Below, in pieces: positions 11,194-23,587 of a stretch of 64,000 bases of DNA. Location of the stretch: the NCBI GenBank assembly GCA_036365455.1, contig JAWQUS010000003.1, positions 8,018,001 to 8,082,000 on the forward strand, read 5' to 3'. Within the stretch, counting starts at the first letter, position 1, and every line of letters starts with the position of its first letter. Position numbers and translations under genes: made by a program. This DNA comes from Macrosoma leucophasiata. Its lineage: Eukaryota > Arthropoda > Insecta > Lepidoptera > Hedylidae. A model generated the notes under the pieces. It had not been told where the DNA came from, searched no databases, and saw only the letters and a list, made by a program, of their open reading frames with translations.

Positions 11194-11235
11194 TATTGAC
11201 TGACAAGCACACTAGCTTATTCTTGTCAGTCAATA
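11194..11235. repeat. Hairpin, perfect 14-bp stem
   Basis: TATTGACTGACAAG (11194-11207) and CTTGTCAGTCAATA (11222-11235), 14-base loop. Confidence 0.85.
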
Positions 11236-11446
11236 AATATCAAAATAATATCATGGCTATGGTTAATTTGGTAAAAAAAGTTGTCAATGATATCAATTCT
11301 AAACATGACATTAGGTGATACTTTTGACATGACATTACACGGTAAATATGGTAATGGTTAATGTGCGTGCGGCGGTATAATGTCTATTTTATTTGATGTA
11401 ACATGACAACTGATGTTTTCGTACACGTAGGGATATATTCCAATGA

Positions 11447-11677
<231 letters not shown>

Positions 11678-11822
11678 TAAATAAGAAAATAAAATATAAA
11701 ACATTGCTTGTACCGTCTGGTACAAAATACGTTGTTCTCTAAATATTTATCTAATATACTTATTTCAATTTATATTTGCTTGTTACATAGTTAGTATGGT
11801 TACATAAAAGGTCTTAAAAACT

Positions 11823-11953
11823 AAGGGTGAGATTCACAGACCGCACTACGACTTTGAGCAAAGTACGCCTTTGAACTGTCAAAACCCATACTAAACTGAC
11901 AGTTCTAAGCATACTTTGCTCAAAGTATAGTCGTAGTGCGGTCTGTGAATCTC
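11823..11953. mobile_element. Foldback MITE M2
   Basis: GGGTGAGATTCACAGACCGC at the left and GCGGTCTGTGAATCTC at the right, with long pairing through GACTTTGAGCAAAGTA. TAA on both sides suggests a 3-bp TWA-type target. Confidence 0.78.
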
Positions 11954-13990
11954 TAAATAAGATGTGTAACACCCCGTAGGGGCACAGCAAAAAATATTCT
12001 TGAGCATTAGCATTTCCTGAACCTATAGTTAAAATGGTAGTTAAATTATTTATGTGTTTTATGCTATATTGTTTTATATTTGTTCTAAGTAAATTTTTAT
12101 TAGAAGGAAAAATTTTTTTTCTTTTGATTTCGTTTTATATTCACAATATTATGCCTTCCGTGTGTCATTAGTTTTATCCACCCGTATATCTGTTTATAGT
12201 GCTCACACAGAACTAGTTCTAAGTATACTCGTGAGTTAAGTAAGGAGACGACGTGTCTCGCAATATCGTAAATCAGTGTAAGTTTTTGTGTCCGTACTTT
12301 GACTTGTATTTATTCAAGTGTAATTGATCCAGTTACACTTAAATGTACCTATCATGTACCTATGTACCTATCATTCAAATTGCATGTTATTATTTTGTCA
12401 TAATAATATTCTGTTGATAGAATAGGTACCTATTTGACAATGTGTCATTTTATTTTAAATAAAATACGTTGTCTGTAAGTAACATGGAAATGAAAAGTAC
12501 AAACATAAAAATTAATTAAATCGGTGCGTAATTGTAAAAAAGGTATTAAAAAAAATGATTTAGTTTAAAAATAATAATAGTAGGTACTTATTAGATTTCT
12601 TGTACCAATCCCAACAACTTTTAGACACGGCATAGGTACCTACAAAAACTCAATATTAACGAAGATATTTTAAGATTTCTTGAAGTCGTCATTGATTTCG
12701 TAAGTGTATACAAGCATGTGACGTCACAAGCCTGTACAATTTTGTATGAGCCGTTTAAGATCATTTCATAACTACCAATTTTCGAATGGTGATATCTCAA
12801 AAACTATTAGTTATAGACTAGCAGATCCAATGACAACATTTACTAACATTAGGTACTTATACTTTTGAACTTACAATAAACAAATATTAGTCAAATACGT
12901 ACCCTAGTTGTGATAAGTGAAACTGTAATATAGTAGAGACCACGGAAGGTGTGTAAGGGTTTTGATATTTGGCTCTCTACGCTCTATGTAAGCGTAGAGT
13001 AGACTTTACGCTCTACGTAGAGTAGACTCTACGTTTATTCTAAGATCGCCCATATTCTACGACGTTACTCGAAACATTCCTTGACTCACACTTTATGAGG
13101 ACGCCTCGAAATCCATATTCTTAGTTGTATTTTGGCAGTAAGTCATGTGTAGGGATTATTATATAGATAATTTACAAAGTCTTGAAAATCCATACATAAA
13201 GAGTAGGTATTTCATTATATTTCGATTCGATATATTTAGTGTGCAACTGTGAGTGTAAGCATATTATGTATTTTAAGAAGTTTCTTAATCTGTTCTTCAT
13301 AGAGAAATCTGAGCAGTTTTTGTTGTTAATTCGTGACTCATTAGTATGGCCATGAACTCGATCTTTGCACAATGTGTGAAATAGGTCTTAAAATAAATAT
13401 TATATGTGAAACATATAGCAACATAAATATAATTTTGAGATATATACATACCTATGCGATTTAAATTTAATTATGTCAATGCTTTTAAACACACATTGAT
13501 GCTATTGGCCAGTATGTTTTTACAGATCCATTACGTAGGTGCCAAGTTTCTTAAAGTTTATCGGGAATATGATCAAACTAAGACGTTGTAACTAAGAATG
13601 TTTGCATTAAAAAAAAACAATAAGTTATTCTTTATGTCATGAAGTGGCAAAGTAGCACACAAAGCGTTCACATTGATTGTAAGTGAATTCTGTAGTCTAG
13701 AAACATCTTAGAACATTAAAATCAGAGATAAATATCTACATAAAACTCAAAGATTCCAACGTATATGCATTGTCCCTCCTTTTAGAATTACTTATCATAA
13801 AAATAATGAATTCTTCAAACACGCGATATAAAATATATTTACACATTCACAAATACCTTACAAGATTCTTTTAATTTAGTTCATAAAAAGGCGTAGTACC
13901 TAGAACCTATCGAATGAAAAATATTTCTGCAATGCAATGTGAATTCATTTATCTAGAATATGACATTACCTATAAAAAACGAAGTCATAC
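11954..13990. other. Unassigned AT-rich stretch
   Basis: Apart from the CTCTACG cluster at 12981 and a family-B tail scrap at 13247 (GTGAGTGTAAGCATATT), nothing recognisable. Confidence 0.5.
12981..13035. repeat. Local CTCTACG/CGTAGAG cluster
   Basis: The 7-mer CTCTACG and its reverse complement alternate several times, including the palindrome CTCTACGTAGAG, over about 55 bases. Confidence 0.7.
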
Positions 13991-13993
13991 AGT

Positions 13994-14051
13994 ACCTAGT
14001 AAACTTTTGTTAATCAATACAAATGTATTGACTAACACAAGTTTACTAGGT
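13994..14051. repeat. Hairpin, 28-bp stem, 2-base loop
   Basis: ACCTAGTAAACTTTTGTTAA TCAATACA pairs with 14024-14051 with two mismatches. Confidence 0.85.
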
Positions 14052-15311
14052 TTTTAGGTAACAGAATCAACATCTTAATTACCTGTATTCATTTGTCTTA
14101 TCTGCAAAATTATTCTTTGAGCCACTATATCGCAATTTTTATTGATACTTGCATTTATGGTTGCTTAAGTGCATGCTCTATAGTTCGGTCATGATGTGAT
14201 GGCCGTTTTGACTTTTGCTGAGTAAATATGAATCAAAATAATTAAGGCACATTTTTTGTTTCTGATTGATACACTTACCTATTTTATGCAGAGTATTTTA
14301 AATTCTCGAATTAATTTTGAGAAAGACTGCAATAGACGGGACAATAAGATTTTTTTTTAAAATAAGAAGTAGGCATGTCGCGCTTATCAATGCGAATTTC
14401 GTATGAAGATCTCAATAAAAAATCTGATGTTTTATTTTAGCCGTAGTCCAGTTTTCTTAATATATAAGTCAATCTAAATTCGTATGGTTCGCTATTATTT
14501 TTCCACTTAATATGTTTAAAGTCCCATCCAAAGGATCGCTCGCAAAGTTTTCGCAAAATTTTTGTGTCATGTTTTATTATCACTTTATAAGGCAGCACAG
14601 TTTGTAAAAATACAAATATTTCTCGAACTAATTAATTTATATACCTATATCCAACTACTCCAAATAAAAACGCATCCTACAACACATAAAAACGCCAACA
14701 CATTATGCTAGGGGTATAATCTATCGGTCATCGACTTGTGTGATCGCACAGGATATATCAGGTATATTGACACATAGTCAATCAATAAATCTACAAGTAA
14801 CGAACTACGTCGTACTAATATGTTGCAATATTATTTCACCCTGTGGTCTAAACATACCTACCTTAGTATCCAGAATCCACATTAAGGATAAGGGCGTTAT
14901 GAATAGATTTATTATCTATTGATATTAATAACAATAAGTACTAGAGAATGCAAAATGAAATGAAACCAATATGCATGCAACCTTGTACCTATTTTTCAAC
15001 CATCTATTTACATGTATTTACAAACCCATACCTACACATCGCTCCGTTGCCTATGGTTGTTTTTATAGGAGAAAGTGATAGCCCAGAAGGTTGGTCTCAC
15101 TATCATGTTGAACGGAAAAACTAATTATCTGCGAAGAGCATAGATAGTACCTATCCTCTGACCACGCGAAGCGCCAACCGAATGTCTGGAAATGTCATTA
15201 AATAAAAATTAGGCACTAGACCCCAATCACCTACCGTTTTGCGCTTTTTGAGCGACTCCGCATCAGTGACCGCAGATGTGAAGGAAAACGTCCTGCATTT
15301 GAAAGGTGAAT
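14052..15311. other. Unassigned AT-rich stretch
   Basis: Open readings are short and unsupported; nothing recognisable. Confidence 0.5.
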
Positions 15312-15600
15312 ACTGGTGGTAGAGCTCCAGTGATGGAGCTCGCGGGCGTAGGCACCACCGCATTACTTTATATACTTGCCGCTAAACGGTAGTGTTCAGC
15401 CCTATCGTGTTCCGGTCAGGTGGTAATGTACGGCCCTGTAATTTCCGGCACCGAGGCATAACACCTTAGACCTCAGCAGTGGTAACGCATCTGTATTGTA
15501 ACCTTGGTCTTGGTGTCTGCAGTCTGCAGGCTGCAGTCATCACTTAATTAACATTAATGTGAACTGCATGCTTGTTTGCCACTTCCATTACAAAAAAAAA
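15312..15600 (+). repeat. Family A, full length
   Basis: ACTGGTGGTAGAGCTCCAGT to CCATTACAAAAAAAAA. Candidate target duplication AAAGGTGA on the left (15302-15309) and after the A tail (15598-15605), consistent with A-tail-primed retroposition. Confidence 0.88.
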
Positions 15601-16074
15601 GGTGAGATGATCCGATTTTGACGCACTATGCGTTACAAACCAAAGACCTATCTTCCAAGGCATAAATAAGTAAGGCTTTCATCATCATGCGCCAAGTTAT
15701 ACAGTTCCAATTGGACTGTGCCATTGTTTAAACCTCTTGTTAACCTCGGTACCCTATTTAGACTTATTTTTTTGCGTGTTATACTACTTAAAATGTATCT
15801 AATAAGGAAGATAAGATAAGATAAGTATTTCGTATCAGTATTAAATTTAATTTTACAACCTCACATCCCCAATAAACGACAATTGGGTTCATGATATTGT
15901 TAATTAATATCACGGAATATAATACCTACTGCACAGAATATTTGATCATAATGAATACAGTTTTGGTAAAAGCGACAGTAATTGCCAATAACGAATATAC
16001 AAAGTAAACAAAACAATGGGTTAACGAAACGACATACATTATGCCCGAACTATGTTGTGTATTCTATTAATATT

Positions 16075-16170
16075 ACAAAGCTGAGGCGTTTGTTTGTTTG
16101 CTTGAACGCGCTAATCTCAGGAACCACTAATCCAATTTGAAAAAATATTTCAGTGTTAGATAGCTCCTTT
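16075..16170 (+). mobile_element. Helitron-like or LINE head fragment
   Basis: ATTACAAAGCTGAGGCGTTT...CGCTAATCTCAGGAACCACT...TTTCAGTGTTAGATAG matches the minus strand of 7160-7268. Confidence 0.5.
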
Positions 16171-16184
16171 ATCGAGGAAGACTT

Positions 16185-16425
16185 TTTTCATGTGGATGGT
16201 TGCAGAGGCCCAGGAAGACCAAGGCTGACCTACCATGACCAAATAGGTCGAGTTCTGTCTGATGGTGGGGTCAAAAGTCTTAGGAATCGGCGTGCATGTA
16301 TGAAGAGAATGATGAAGGTAGACGAGGCACGAGAGGTTTGTCAGAACCGGGATGTCTGGCGCTCTACACTCTCTGCCTACCCCGTTAGGGACCTGGCGTG
16401 AAGATACATACATACATACATACTT
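16185..16425 (+). mobile_element. LINE F 3' end
   Basis: Encodes VDGCRGPGRPRLTYHDQIGR through LSAYPVRDLA and stop (about 16194-16401), followed by (ATAC)n at 16404-16423. Same family as 52925-53590 but truncated further in the 5' direction. It follows a Helitron-like head at about 16075. Confidence 0.8.
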
Positions 16426-17177
16426 TTTTCATGCTGAGATGAATAGCAGAGGGTAGGTAACATTGTACCCGCGCAAATCCGGGACGGGCCGCTAACATAA
16501 AATACTGAACATAACTTCATACCTGAGACGTAATTGCCTAATTCTGATAACGTGCGATCGTCGATCGTGTCGATCCAATATTTTTTATTAGGTATCCAAA
16601 GCAATGGAACTTTTCCACTGGAGCTCTTCCAGCACTAACATTTATATATGAGTGAGTAATTGCCTCCACCGACCTCCGGTAACAACAAGGCCTTCGTAAA
16701 ATGTTAGTAATATCCTCTTACTCATATTTAATTGATTGCCCGCAAACTCGTTTAGAAATACTTTATTTATATTGTGTGAACATTATTTTTAATAAGGAGA
16801 AATCGTGGCTCCTATTAGATACATTTTAAGTAGTAAACATTCCTTTGGTTGGTTAACAGTTAACAGTTATTAGTAAAAGCCAGGTGGTTATAAAATTGAT
16901 GTTCTTCACTAGTGTTTGAATATTTGTAACAGTAGGCAGAGAGTGTGATGAAAAAGAGCGAGAGAGTGAATTCCAGATATTTTATGGCAGTCCTGACACA
17001 CCTCTCGTGCTTCTTCTACATTCATAATTCTACCTCTTTATTTGTTACAGTGCTTAATAAGAACTCAATTCTGCACCAATATAGGTACCTATATGACATA
17101 ATTAGCCAAATAGCATTAAAATAAAATAATACCTGGTAGAAATGTGCTTTATAAGTAATACCTAGCAATAGCTAGCT

Positions 17178-17355
17178 AATAAAAATAAGTCGGGTTTTCC
17201 TTCCTGACGCTATAACTCCAGAAAGCACCAACCGATTTCCACGGTTTTGCATTCGTTGGAAAGGTCTCGGGCTCCGCAAGGTTTATAGCAAAGAAAATTC
17301 AGGAAAATATTAATAAAATGACATTCACGCGGGCGAAGCTGCGGGCAACAGCTAG
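17178..17355 (+). mobile_element. Helitron-like element (AACAGCTAG|T end)
   Basis: Same body and end as 11484-11670; the 5' start differs slightly. Confidence 0.65.
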
Positions 17356-17662
17356 TACCTTATAATAGTAGGTATAGTAATCTGCCCCGTAGATATTCGA
17401 GGAAAACTCTCCACCAGTCATTACTGGAGTTATAAGTCATTTAGAGACATTTCGTCAGCACGTTTGTCGCTATTTAATGCATTTCTATCACCCGCGCGTA
17501 CCGACTAAGGTATGTGCGAGATTTGTTTGACATGTATCATTAATAATGCGACCAGATAGATATCTACATCTATTTTCGTCATCTAGTGACTATTGGTCTG
17601 ATTTTTCGTAGTGAACATTTTTTAAAATGTTTTAGTGATCTTTGCATTGAAATAATTTCTTA

Positions 17663-17975
17663 TTTTTCTTTCTGTTACGAAGGTGGCGAATCATGCAGTT
17701 CATCTGGATGTTAAGTGATGCCAGCATACATAGACATTACACAAAAAGCAGAGATTAAAATGAGGTTAAGATGCAGTTGTCACCCAGAGATCTTAGGTGT
17801 TATGTCTTTGTGATAGTTATTACGGGGCCATACATTACCATCTATCCGCAACGCGGTAGTGCTGAACACTACCATTTGCCGGCAGATAGTTTGGTAATGC
17901 GGTGGTGCTTAAACCGTGTGATTATTTCGTGCCCCTGCACGTTCCAGGGGCACGAAACTTCTGCCACCAGCAGAA
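17663..17975 (-). repeat. Family A, subfamily 2, with altered terminal foldback
   Basis: TTACGAAGGTGGCGAATCAT to TTCTGCCACCAG. The usual GAGCTCC/GGAGCTC foldback is replaced by a 13-bp perfect foldback TTTCGTGCCCCTG/CAGGGGCACGAAA (17925-17957). Confidence 0.75.
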
Positions 17976-18459
17976 GCATCTTATTAAGCTCTCTGTTTAT
18001 GAAAATAATCGTCCTATCTAGCGACTTCCCGCGACAATCATCTTCATCATCTAGTATCTACGCGGTCGCCATGCGATAACTCTTCTGCCCCAATGGCCGT
18101 CGGTTCTTCGCTTCACCATCGTACATTGACAATTTTTAACGAGATGTGGACCAATTCTCTTTTTCTACCACAGTAAAATATAGCGTAGTGCTCACATTAT
18201 ACCTGTCTATTGTAAGTTTTCGTGCCAAACATGTATCGCATGTTAAAAGCATGTTACATATTTTTTAAGCGTGCAACGAAATATTTACTTTGAACACTGA
18301 TCGCCTTTTTTGTATAACAAAAGCACTGACCTTTTACGCTGCATCTATTATGTATTGGTTAGTGCTAACAATAAATCAGGCACAAACATTTGTAAACAAA
18401 TGTTTTTAAAACAGTTTATTTCATATTCTTTAGCTGGATAGGATTATTTACCATCATCG

Positions 18460-19300
18460 ATATCATTTGAGCTGTAAGACGTCCAGAGTGGGCAAAAGCC
18501 TACCTAAAGGTTGCCTCACCGAAAGGTCTTGGGTCACCTTCATCCAGCGATTGCACATGACCTTCACCAGGTCTTGGTTTTGGGTTAACTTCGTGGGCCT
18601 GCCTACTCTTCGCCTCTCTATGTATCTCTGTCTCCTTTGGTTTTCATGCGGACCTCTACATTCCAGATTCGATCTCGCAGGGAAATATCGAGCGTAACTC
18701 TCTCCATCGCTCTCTGCGCAACCTTTAGTCTTCTAAAGAGCATCCAGGCTAAGTGAACACAGTTCAGTTCCGCATGCCATCACTGGCAACACAAACTGGT
18801 CAAAGTCCTTGATCTTGAGACACTGTGGTAATTTGACCGAGAAAATCGTAGCTTCCTGAATGCTGTCAAACTTAGTCGGATTGGTAATTGACGTCTTCCT
18901 CGGAGTTGGATCTACGTAACTAGACTATTCGGCCCAGGTATAAAACAATTTCGAGTGTAGTGCCCTCAACCATAACATGGACGTTTCACATAATTTTGTC
19001 CATGTTCATTTTAAGACACTCGTTGAGAGGCCTTACTGAAGCCATCGAGCATTGTGCCAAGGTCTTCCAGGTTATCAGTCCTAACAACGATATCATCCGC
19101 AAATCGGAAGTGGGAGATGGACTCGCCGTCAATTTTGATGCCGAGTCCATTCTAATCCAAAAGCTTGAAGATATAATTCGAATTTAAAGAGATGAATAGT
19201 TTCGGCGATATAACATCTACCTGCCTCACACCTCGCTGCAGTTGTTTTATCTCGCTAAAGTCTCCGCCAAAGAAATTGCAGTTGAAGGCAAGTGGATAAA
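18460..19300 (-). pseudogene. RTE-type LINE remnant
   Basis: Minus-strand conceptual reading gives SHFRFADDIVV (RT motif with FADD, encoded near 19084-19110), upstream SPKLF and downstream a W-rich C-terminal region typical of RTE-clade ORFs, all broken by stops and shifts. No long frame survives. Clade assignment is from the FADD context and C-terminal character. Confidence 0.65.
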
Positions 19301-19901
19301 AAAGGTTAGTCATCAACTGGACATACGCTAAATTACCGTTTAATTTTTAAATTTTGAGGAAAATGTTAATTGCTGCAATGATTAAGTAAACAGAATTACA
19401 GTTTGACATAATTAGGTGGTGTCACGCTATTGCATGCATGTTTATAATTGCTTGAAATATCAACAAGGTGTTGACCAAATGCAATAAAAATAAATTCTAC
19501 AAAGGGCTTTAGCATGACCTGACTTGCACAATACTTTAAATTGGTCATATATAATATCGACCTAAATGCCATTTGCCGATGCATTTATGTAAAAGCTGTA
19601 TAATTTTTCAAAATTAAGTTTATTGTGCAGGGAAGCGGAAAGTGTGTGATTTGCAATAGTAGCCTTTCTTAGCGCTTATTCAGAGTCTTATACCTAGGTT
19701 TAGACATATTAATGGAGTCGATTCGAAGTAGTGATATGCGACGAATATAGCCACTGATTCACGGAATTGTAGGTATGGTTCTATAGTAGAGTCAATTAAG
19801 GTTTAAAAGGTAAAATCAGAATATTAATAAAAGAATAAACATTTGAAAAATAAAGATTAAAACTATTATTAATTTGTCAATTTATGGTGCCCATGTTCTC
19901 T

Positions 19902-20171
19902 ATTTTTTTTTGTTATAAAAGTGGCAAACAAGCATGCCGTTCACATTGATGTTAAGTGATGACTGCAGCCTATAGACACCCACATAATGACCAGAGGTCA
20001 AAATGCAGATGCGTTGCCACATTATGCCTCTGTGATGGAAATTACAGAGCCGTACATTACTACCTGACCGGAACACGATAGTGCAGAACACTACCATTTA
20101 GCGGCAAGTATATTGGGTAATGCAGTGGTGCCTACGCCCGCGAGCATCGTCACTGGAGCTCTACCACCAGT
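19902..20171 (-). repeat. Family A
   Basis: AAAAGTGGCAAACAAGCATG to GGAGCTCTACCACCAGT, with a short internal deletion between GCGTTGCCAC and ATTATGCCTC. Confidence 0.85.
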
Positions 20172-20599
20172 AAAAAGATTTACTTTCATAGGTAAACATA
20201 TATGTCTCTCGCGAGATACTAAACTTGTTGTGTTTCATCAGAAACAATAAGCTCTTGTCCACCGTATTGAACAAGTTTGACCCAACAAAAGTGGCAAAAG
20301 AGTTCTCTTCTAACATACCAGATATTTCATAATCTAGGTACAGTCGTGCGTACGGCCACATGCGTTTATCTATTTACAAATCTAGATCGCTAGACTTTTG
20401 TGAAAGGTCAGTCGAAACCCGTCTGCGTTGTGTAATATGAGACCACTGTGAATTTGGTTCGGATTAGCGAAATTTTATGACTACAAAAGACAAGCCCTTT
20501 TCTTGTCGGTGAACAAATCCATGGTGTATTCACTATTTATTAATATCTAAATGTTGTATGATATATTTATTTAGTGGTGATAGAGTTCCAGTGTCGGAG

Positions 20600-21060
20600 C
20601 CTAGATCTTAAAGAATTAGTAAAGGGGAAATGAGACATTCTACTGATATACTTATTACATTATTATTATTATATTTAGTTTTATCTTAGTGATATTCTTG
20701 ACTTTACATACATTTTTTAACTTGTTTGAGATGTATATCAATTGTTGATTCCCCCTGTAAGTATTGTGGTATTACCAACTTGCAACATAATAATATATCT
20801 ATATTATTACAGTGTAGCCAACGCTCACTTTGATAATAGTTAAGGTATATTACATATTTTACATACCTATTTGTGATTTTTTTGGGCACATGCGCGGGAG
20901 TCCCCAAAGCGCGGGGCCCGTAGCAGGAGGCAGCCAGCTTTATGGGTAATCCGGCACTGCGTTGTTCATTATAGATATTTATTATATAGATTCACTTTTA
21001 TTTATTTTGTTTGTTTTTGACGTGTCACAAGAGGTGCCACCATTAATTCTGGCTAAATAC
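20600..21060 (+). mobile_element. CR1-like LINE 3' end, interrupted by a hAT-type MITE
   Basis: Bases 20600-20747 and 20960-21060 match the 3' UTR of the LINE at 45882-49077 in the opposite orientation (shared: ATGAGACATTCTACTGATAT; GTTTGTTTTTGACGTGTC). The middle, 20748-20959, is a partial hAT-type element. The 3' tail differs from the other copy after GAGGTGCC. Confidence 0.75.
20748..20959 (-). mobile_element. hAT-type MITE, one end lost
   Basis: Matches 58269-58500 on the other strand (CCACAATACTTACAGGGGGA; GCTACGGGCCCCGCGC) and ends ATCCGGCACTG at 20959. The other terminus is missing where it meets the CR1-like 3' UTR. Confidence 0.78.
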
Positions 21061-21127
21061 AATTACTATCTTTCAGAATCAGGATCAGAACATTACTGTT
21101 CAATATTTTGAAGAAAACTATCTGATA

Positions 21128-22113
21128 GGGTAAACTGGTTAAATACGCCCTACTTTTTAATTTTGTCAAATAAAACACATTTAAAAGCAAATCACATTTA
21201 TTTTTAGGGAATCATTTGTTACATAAACTAATCAGCCTCCTATTATATGGTCATTTAGCCAGTAATTCTGATTATTTTTTGACTTGCACGTTATTTTAAA
21301 ATCTATAGAAAAGTGCGTATTCCCCAAGGGGCCTGTGAAAAATGCCCTATAGTAAAAAATAACAAAATATTAATAGTAATAAAGAAAAATCAACATAATA
21401 TAGAAAAAAATATTACTTGTGTGGCTGCCGCACATTAGAGCCGCCACACTTGTTACAGAAATTGTTGTACATCGTACAATATTCATGCACCCATTTCAAG
21501 CATCTTGTACACTGTATCCAGTCTACTTGCCAAGGGGCAAATACACTGGATACAGTGTATTGGCTTTTTTGATCCCTAACTCTTTACTGGTGACCTTTGA
21601 CATTGCCTCATTTAGAGCTTCAGCCGTCCACGATGCTCTGCATGTTTTTCTTTTGTAACGTTTACCCATAATTAATAAGTAAAAAACAAGTATAAGCACA
21701 TTAAAAATTGAGGCATATTTCACCAACGAAATCGGGGCGTATTTCACAAAACGTACGCAAATACGCCCCAGCGCTTAGTACCTAAAACTAATATAAACAT
21801 GCAAAAAAATTGGTAATTTTATAAAGGTTAGGTACCTATCTAAAATCTTCAATCGTTCACACTCATTTAAAAATATTACTTGAATATGTTAAAAAATTTT
21901 TTAAATACTCACCCACGTAAGTTGTGTTACAATCCTAACAAGATTTTGTTTTTTTTTTCTTAACTACAAACGAACTGCAGCCGCTTGCCTCAACGAATTT
22001 GAGTACTACTGCCACCTATCGATTGGCGCTCTAACTATTACAAATGATAGTTCGGTGTGCTTTATATTGCAAGTGGGCATATTTCCTGATAGGGCGTTTT
22101 TCACCATTTTACC
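21128..22113 (-). mobile_element. Pogo-like transposon, internally deleted
   Basis: Terminal inverted repeats (GGGTAAACTGGTTAAATACG left; mirrored GGTAAAATGGTGAAAAACGC right) lie between TA dinucleotides at 21126-21127 and 22114-22115. ORF remnants on the minus strand supply the two ends of a pogo/Tigger-like protein with the DDE core missing. At the junction of the two remnants is a 24-bp foldback (21508-21559). Confidence 0.75.
21413..21669 (-). pseudogene. Pogo-like transposase: N-terminal HTH joined to C-terminal PHD-like finger
   Basis: From 21669 the minus strand reads MGKRYKRKTCRASWTAEALN...SKELGIKKA, the opening of a pogo/Tigger-type psq helix-turn-helix, stopping at 21523. From 21520 another frame reads WIQCTRCLKWVHEYCTMYNN then FCNKCGGSN to a stop at 21413: a C..C....H..C...C..C PHD-like zinc finger. 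Several insect pogo-type transposases carry such a C-terminal finger (recalled). Everything between is deleted. Confidence 0.7.
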
Positions 22114-22256
22114 TAGCTTAAAAAATAATATCCTTTAGATATCTACCTTTAAAGGATTAAATAATAATATCGTTTCTTAAAAATTAAAACTTTAAAAAAA
22201 GAAGACTTTAAGAAAATTAAGTCTTTAGACTTTAAAAAAAAAATATAGGTATATTG

Positions 22257-22540
22257 TAGTCATCAGAACTGCATACTTGTTAGGTATAAATATAGAAAAC
22301 TAGCATATATTTTACATTAAAATTAAGTGTAAATACTGCACCCTGTACACATCTTCATAGAACCCATCTATATGCAGATGCGTTACTGCTCCAGAGACCT
22401 AAGACGTTTTGAGTATTTACGGGTCGTACATTAGCATTTATCTAGAAGACAGTAGAGCTTAAAGTGGTACTTAGTGGCAGATTGATTAAATAATGTAGCG
22501 GGTGGCTCACGCCCACTTACTTCACCCTTGCAGCCATATC
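22257..22540 (-). repeat. Family A debris
   Basis: 22372-22540 is a heavily diverged minus copy (ATGCAGATGCGTTACTGCTC...). 22257-22290 matches the A-tail side in plus orientation (AGTCATCAGAACTGCATACTTG), so two fragments or a rearranged copy. Confidence 0.5.
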
Positions 22541-23027
22541 ATCAAAGTGGAGTATTTGTATACAGTATTATTATTGTACTTGTTTTTAAGACAGGCGTGC
22601 TGCTGTGAGCCTGTCCTGCCATATTAGCGATACGAGAGGTTGTCATTCATAATTTAATAAGAAGAATATTTACTAACATACTTATTTAATATGCTATTAT
22701 TTAACTCGTTTGCATGCAAAAACTTATTTTTAAAAAAATCTCCAAAAATAAAAAAAACGTCTCTTTGTTTTCAAATATTTGGCTAAGCTTCAAAATGTCA
22801 AACTTTTTATTACCATTTACTTTTAGGCAGATAATATGTACACTTTGGATTATATTCATATTATAAAACTCACAAAGGACACAATACCAATGCTAGGTAA
22901 TATTGAACCAAATATTGAATCATAATATTTTATAGAATGGTTGATAAAACCCGTACAAAACCGTGAAATTTGAAACTTGAGTGAACTCAAGTTCATTGGC
23001 CTCAAGTATGAATCATTGATACATTGA

Positions 23028-23084
23028 TGCAATCTGATGCAATGAAGATTCTGTCTCACAGAATCGTTCACTGTCAGATTGCAT
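23028..23084. repeat. Extended imperfect hairpin
   Basis: Outer arms TGCAATCTGA/TCAGATTGCA and inner GATTCTGT-CTC-ACAGAATC; about 27 bases per arm. Immediately followed by GGGTTCAAGGTTCGGGCGCA, also found in the family-C copy at 23628. Confidence 0.7.
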
Positions 23085-23198
23085 GGGTTCAAGGTTCGGG
23101 CGCATCTCCTTTCTGTTTTATTCATAATAACATACATAACAAGGCACATGACATGGAAGTATATTCAAGTGGATAAGGCAAAATAATTACATTGTTTT

Positions 23199-23312
23199 TC
23201 AGCACTATCGGAACACGATTGTGCCGAATACTACCATTTAGCGGCAGATAGGTTAGGCAATGTGGTGGTGCCTACGCTCTCGAGTTCCTACACTTGGAAC
23301 TCTACCACCAGT
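23199..23312 (-). repeat. Family A, terminal half, with covarying foldback
   Basis: CACTATCGGAACACGATTGTG to TCTACCACCAGT. The terminal foldback reads GAGTTCC-TACACTT-GGAACTC: both arms differ from GAGCTCC/GGAGCTC in a compensating way. Confidence 0.8.
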
Positions 23313-23587
23313 AAAATGTACGCCACAAGTAATAAGATTTTGTACGTTATATTTTGAATCAATGACAGGGCTGCTTAATTTATCATTTTGAAATGCCAAC
23401 TTGCAGATAAAAGTTTCTACGTCATATTTTTTAATGAAGAATAAAGTGAATTGATTGTCGATATCTCCACTATAATTCAATCATCTTACATGATTTATTT
23501 TCCAATTTTTCTAGTAGTAAGTAAGTAAGTAGAAGTAGCTCTAGAGAGGGAGCTTGACGCTTATTTACACTCACATTCCTTAACCTA

